11,612 nt of DNA, from positions 1 to 11,612 of the forward strand of contig CANGRU010000022.1 in assembly GCA_947456315.1 (NCBI GenBank). Reading direction: 5' to 3'. Position 1 is the stretch's first letter; every line of letters begins with the position of its first letter. This document shows, one piece after another, positions 8,548 to 11,612 of this stretch. Origin of the DNA: Beijerinckiaceae bacterium. Lineage in GTDB: Bacteria; Pseudomonadota; Alphaproteobacteria; Rhizobiales; Beijerinckiaceae. Under the pieces are notes generated by a model. It did no database searches. It was not told where the DNA came from and saw nothing but the letters and a program-made list of their open reading frames with translations. The position numbers and the translations under genes were made by a program.

Positions 8548-10446
8548 TTAAACCTCAATCCCGACGCGCGCGCTCTGGCCTTCTTCTTCAGCAGCGCGGC
8601 GCAGCGCTTCTTGCGCAGCATCGACTTCGCGCTGGCGGTTCCACATAGCCTGATAGACGCCACCCAGAGCGAGCAGCTCTTCGTGACGGCCACGCTCGAC
8701 AATCTCGCCCTTGTCGAGCACGAGAATCTCATCCGCATTCACAATGGTCGACAAGCGATGCGCGATGACCAGCGTGGTGCGGCCCTTCGAGACACGGTCC
8801 AGTGCCGATTGGATCTCGCGCTCGGTAAACGAATCCAGCGCCGAGGTGGCTTCATCGAGAATGAGGATCGGCGGGCCTTTCAGGATCGTGCGGGCAATCG
8901 CCACACGCTGCTTTTCGCCGCCCGACAATTTCAGACCGCGTTCGCCCACCTGCGCCTTGTAGCCATTGGGCACGGAGCGGATGAAATCATCAATCTGCGC
9001 CGCTTTGGCGGCCTCGACCACTTCCTCTTCGCTGGCGCTCCAGCGGCCATAGCGGATGTTATAAGCAATCGTGTCGTTGAACAGCACTGTATCCTGCGGC
9101 ACCATGCCGATAGCATCGCGCAATGACACCTGCGTCACGGATGAAATATCCTGACCATCGATGGTGATGTGACCCTGCTGCACTTCATAAAAGCGGAACA
9201 ACAGGCGCGAGATTGTCGACTTGCCGGCCCCCGATGGCCCGACAATGGCGAGCGTCTGTCCGGCAGGCACTTCAAAGCTGATGCCCTTCAAAATCTGGCG
9301 CTTGGGATCATAAGCGAAATGCACATTGTCGAAGACGACATGGCCGGCCTTCACCTGCAAAGGCTGCGCATCCGGCTTGTCCTTGATCTCGGGGTGCTGG
9401 CCCAGAATCGAGAACATCATTTCAATATCGATCACTGCCTGTTTGATTTCGCGATAGACCATGCCCATGAAATTGAGCGGCTGATAGAGCTGGATCATCA
9501 TCGCATTGACGAGCACAAAGTCGCCAATCGTGTTGCGGCCCTCGCGGATGCCCATGATGCACAGCATCATCACCACCATGAGACCCAGCGAGAAGATGAG
9601 TCCCTGCCCGGAGTTCAGCACCGACAAGGAGACATAGCTTGAAACGCTGTTGCGCTCATATTTCTCCATCGACAGATCGTAACGCTCGGCTTCGCGCCGC
9701 TCCGCACCGAAATATTTGACCGTTTCGTAATTGAGCAGCGAGTCGATGGCCTTGGTATTGGCATCCGTGTCACTCTCATTCATCGAGCGGCGGATGCCGA
9801 TACGCCAATCCGTCGCGATGGTCGTGAATTTGAGATAGGCGATGATCATGATGATCACCGTCACCGCATAGCGCCAGTCGAACTCGAAGAAGAAGACAGC
9901 CAGGATCAGTGCGAATTCGACGACGGTCGGCACGCCTGTCAGCATCGACATGCGCACAATTTGCTGGATCGCTTCGCGCCCGCGCTCCAGAACGCGCGTC
10001 AGACCGCCCGTCTTGCGCTCGAGGTGAAAGCGCAGCGACAATTGATGCAAATGCACGAAGAGCTGGTTGGCAATGCGGCGCACGGCATGCATGGCCACCG
10101 CAGCAAAGAGCGCGTCACGCGCTTGCGTGAAGAACTGCACGAAGACGCGCAGCAATGTGTAGAGGATGACAACAGCAATGGGGCCAGCCAGAAGCGCCGG
10201 CAATGGCACATCAGCCTTGGGATCAGTGATAAGGTCCGTCACCCATTTGAACGAATAGGGCACGGCAATCGTCAGCAGCTTGGCAACGATCAGCAGAGCT
10301 AGCGCGCCGAGCACGCGAAATTTGAGATCGATGCGCTCGCTGGGCCAGATATAGGGCCACAAATGCTTCACGGTCGTGGCCAGCGAGGCATCCGCCTTGA
10401 GCGGCGCAAAGGACGAATTCTGGTTCTGCTTATGGTGCGGCGTCAT
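8548..10446 (-). CDS. Atm1-type ABC half-transporter (ATP-binding/permease fusion)
   Basis: 632-aa inner-membrane half-transporter expected to work as a homodimer. The N-terminal half (about 30-345) is an exporter-type membrane domain. It contains NYETVKYF (239-246) and LNSGQ (277-281), both typical of the Atm1/ABCB7/HMT1 branch; the Asn and Gln of LNxGQ (N278, Q281) line the glutathione site in the structurally studied bacterial homologue. The nucleotide-binding half has Walker A GPSGAGKST (403-411), Q-loop Q451, signature LSGGEKQ (507-513), Walker B ILILDE (527-532), D-loop SALD (535-538) and switch H563, all intact. Bacterial Atm1 proteins export glutathione-linked compounds and metals, and mitochondrial members support cytosolic iron-sulfur assembly. 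The substrate here is inferred. An AGAAG-like ribosome site precedes the ATG. It is convergent with the transglutaminase operon and so not part of it. Confidence 0.9.
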   Translation of the reverse strand: MTPHHKQNQNSSFAPLKADASLATTVKHLWPYIWPSERIDLKFRVLGALALLIVAKLLTIAVPYSFKWVTDLITDPKADVPLPALLAGPIAVVILYTLLRVFVQFFTQARDALFAAVAMHAVRRIANQLFVHLHQLSLRFHLERKTGGLTRVLERGREAIQQIVRMSMLTGVPTVVEFALILAVFFFEFDWRYAVTVIIMIIAYLKFTTIATDWRIGIRRSMNESDTDANTKAIDSLLNYETVKYFGAERREAERYDLSMEKYERNSVSSYVSLSVLNSGQGLIFSLGLMVVMMLCIMGIREGRNTIGDFVLVNAMMIQLYQPLNFMGMVYREIKQAVIDIEMMFSILGQHPEIKDKPDAQPLQVKAGHVVFDNVHFAYDPKRQILKGISFEVPAGQTLAIVGPSGAGKSTISRLLFRFYEVQQGHITIDGQDISSVTQVSLRDAIGMVPQDTVLFNDTIAYNIRYGRWSASEEEVVEAAKAAQIDDFIRSVPNGYKAQVGERGLKLSGGEKQRVAIARTILKGPPILILDEATSALDSFTEREIQSALDRVSKGRTTLVIAHRLSTIVNADEILVLDKGEIVERGRHEELLALGGVYQAMWNRQREVDAAQEALRRAAEEEGQSARVGIEV

Positions 10447-10546
10447 GTTCTTCTGATCGTTCGAGCCGTTGGGTCAGGCTTGATATATAGGCGCAATTAG
10501 CCCTCCGCGCACCCCGCGGGAAGCCCAACACACAGAAAGAGCGCCC
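10447..10546. other. Intergenic gap between the LysM gene and the Atm1-like gene
   Basis: This 100-base gap lies between two genes on the minus strand. It holds an AT patch (TATATAT on the minus strand, about 10483-10489) about 40 bases before the ATG, which could be a -10 element, but no good -35 lies at the right distance. A CCCGCGGG palindrome near 10515-10522 is too short to call a terminator. The exporter could be read through from the LysM gene or have its own promoter. Confidence 0.4.
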
Positions 10547-11608
10547 TTATCGGGACGGCGCGGCCCCGGGCACGACCAGAATTTGCTCTGGAAAGATCAG
10601 CGACGGATCGCGGATCTGCCCCGAATTGGCGGCATAGATCTGGGTATAGCGGTAACCGGAGCCCAGCATCCGCTGGCTGATTTTCCACAAACTGTCGCCC
10701 CGCTGCACGGTCACGCTTTGCACCTCGGGCACGACCGCATGGGCGGGTGTCGCTGCTTGCGCAGGCGGCGGGGCGGCTGATGGCGCCACATTCGTAATGC
10801 TATTGGCAGAGCTGCGGGCCGGATAATCAAATGGCACATCGGCCTGCGCGATCACTTTGCCTGAAGGATCGAGATGCTCGGCCCGCACGCTATAGGCACC
10901 TGCTGCCATGCCCTTCTGGATTTTGAGCGACCAGCGCCCATCAGCTCCCGCTTCGATGTTGGCGATTGGCGCGCCATTCAGCGACAGCCGGATGGCGGCG
11001 CCGGGTGCTGCCGTGCCGGTGGCGTAAAAGCCGCCCGCATCATCCGCCTCGACCGAGCGAATGGCGAGGGAAGGCACGGGCGCAGGTGCTTTCGTTGTGG
11101 GAGCTGTCGAAGGGATCGTGTCAGACAGAATGCGTGTGGGCACGCCCGGCTGTGTCAGAGCCACAACCACATCGCCCTGCCCGCGCGCGGGCAAAGCCAC
11201 CGCCACTGTCTGGGCAGGCGAGGCTGGCTTGCCATCGGCCACCAGACTCAAAAGATGATGACCCGTGGGTAGCGGCAGCGGCACGATGGCGAATTGGCCG
11301 TTCATATCGGCCTTCACACTGGCAATCACCACGCCATTGTTGAGCAATTGCACCTGAGCACCGGCGTTGGTGCGCCCCGCAACCACCGTCGAGCCATCGG
11401 GCTCCACACTCACCACATCGAAAGAGACCGATACATCTTTTGCAGATGCGGGTTCCGAAGCAGGAAGCGTCGGGCGTGCCGAGACGAGGGGCGCAGAGGG
11501 TGAAGAGACGGAGGGTTGAGACGCAAACAGGCTCGGCGATTGTTCCATCGCACGCCATGCCAAAAAGCCGATGGCGGCCACAGCCAACGCTGTGCTCAAA
11601 CCGAACAT
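10547..11608 (-). CDS. Membrane-anchored protein with Ig-like repeats and C-terminal LysM domain; start possibly outside window
   Basis: At least 353 aa. Residues 1-18 are hydrophobic (FGLSTALAVAAIGFLAW) and would act as an uncleaved anchor or signal, putting the rest in the periplasm. Two related beta-sandwich repeats of bacterial Ig-like type follow, at about 61-138 and 180-262, sharing a pattern of NG, IA, then A(D)xNG or AxADG and a hydrophobic strand. Pro/Ala/Ser-rich linkers separate them. Residues about 299-348 are a LysM domain (VQRGDSLWKIS to FPEQILVVPG), which binds peptidoglycan glycan strands. The protein probably ties the inner membrane to the wall or scaffolds wall enzymes; there is no catalytic domain. 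Only four bases lie upstream of this ATG before the window ends, with no visible ribosome site, so the real start may be further upstream. The gene reads toward the Atm1-like gene, 100 bases away. Confidence 0.85.
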   Translation of the reverse strand: MFGLSTALAVAAIGFLAWRAMEQSPSLFASQPSVSSPSAPLVSARPTLPASEPASAKDVSVSFDVVSVEPDGSTVVAGRTNAGAQVQLLNNGVVIASVKADMNGQFAIVPLPLPTGHHLLSLVADGKPASPAQTVAVALPARGQGDVVVALTQPGVPTRILSDTIPSTAPTTKAPAPVPSLAIRSVEADDAGGFYATGTAAPGAAIRLSLNGAPIANIEAGADGRWSLKIQKGMAAGAYSVRAEHLDPSGKVIAQADVPFDYPARSSANSITNVAPSAAPPPAQAATPAHAVVPEVQSVTVQRGDSLWKISQRMLGSGYRYTQIYAANSGQIRDPSLIFPEQILVVPGAAPSR

Positions 11609-11612
11609 AACC

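Noticed and set aside
8509..9126. 205-codon open frame on the plus strand after the transglutaminase operon
   Set aside because: It is antisense to the ATPase domain of the Atm1-like gene, and its start lies inside the palindrome.
10501..10546. Possible terminator after the LysM gene
   Set aside because: Only an 8-base CCCGCGGG palindrome is present, with no proper loop and no T-run.

Overview
The window looks like chromosomal DNA of an alphaproteobacterium, probably of the Hyphomicrobiales (Rhizobiales) type. The reasons are high GC with strongly biased third codon positions, a psd-pssA pair with the short form of phosphatidylserine decarboxylase, an Atm1-type ABC exporter, and a dispersed REP-like palindrome of a kind I recall from Bradyrhizobium and Rhodopseudomonas relatives. 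I cannot name a genus. There is no rRNA, tRNA, IS element, CRISPR array or phage gene.

Layout. (1) 1-1465, minus strand: psd followed by pssA, overlapping by one base. PssA makes phosphatidylserine and Psd decarboxylates it to phosphatidylethanolamine. pssA runs off the left edge. (2) 1466-1741: a 276-base divergent intergenic region with a possible -35 box and a six-codon upstream ORF with a strong Shine-Dalgarno (SD) sequence. (3) 1742-8500, plus strand: a tightly overlapped three-gene operon. It encodes a transglutaminase-like/DUF2126 protein of 1104 aa, a circularly permuted ATP-grasp/alpha-E fusion of 844 aa and a second transglutaminase-like protein of 306 aa. The genes overlap by 8 and 4 bases. 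(4) 8501-8547: a convergent junction holding a 10-bp-stem palindrome. (5) 8548-10446, minus strand: an Atm1-like half-transporter. (6) 10547 to about 11608, minus strand: a membrane-anchored protein with Ig-like repeats and a C-terminal LysM domain. Its true start may lie beyond the right edge.

The most interesting part is the three-gene operon. It combines two putative ATP-dependent amide-forming modules (a glutamine-synthetase-like amidoligase and a permuted ATP-grasp), an alpha-E domain, and two transglutaminase/protease-fold domains that each keep a Cys-His-Asp triad. Comparative genomics predicted such systems to make or modify a peptide, but the substrate is, as far as I know, not established. 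No precursor peptide, transporter or Anbu-type protease gene lies next to it here. The lipid genes, the exporter and the LysM protein look like ordinary housekeeping neighbours.
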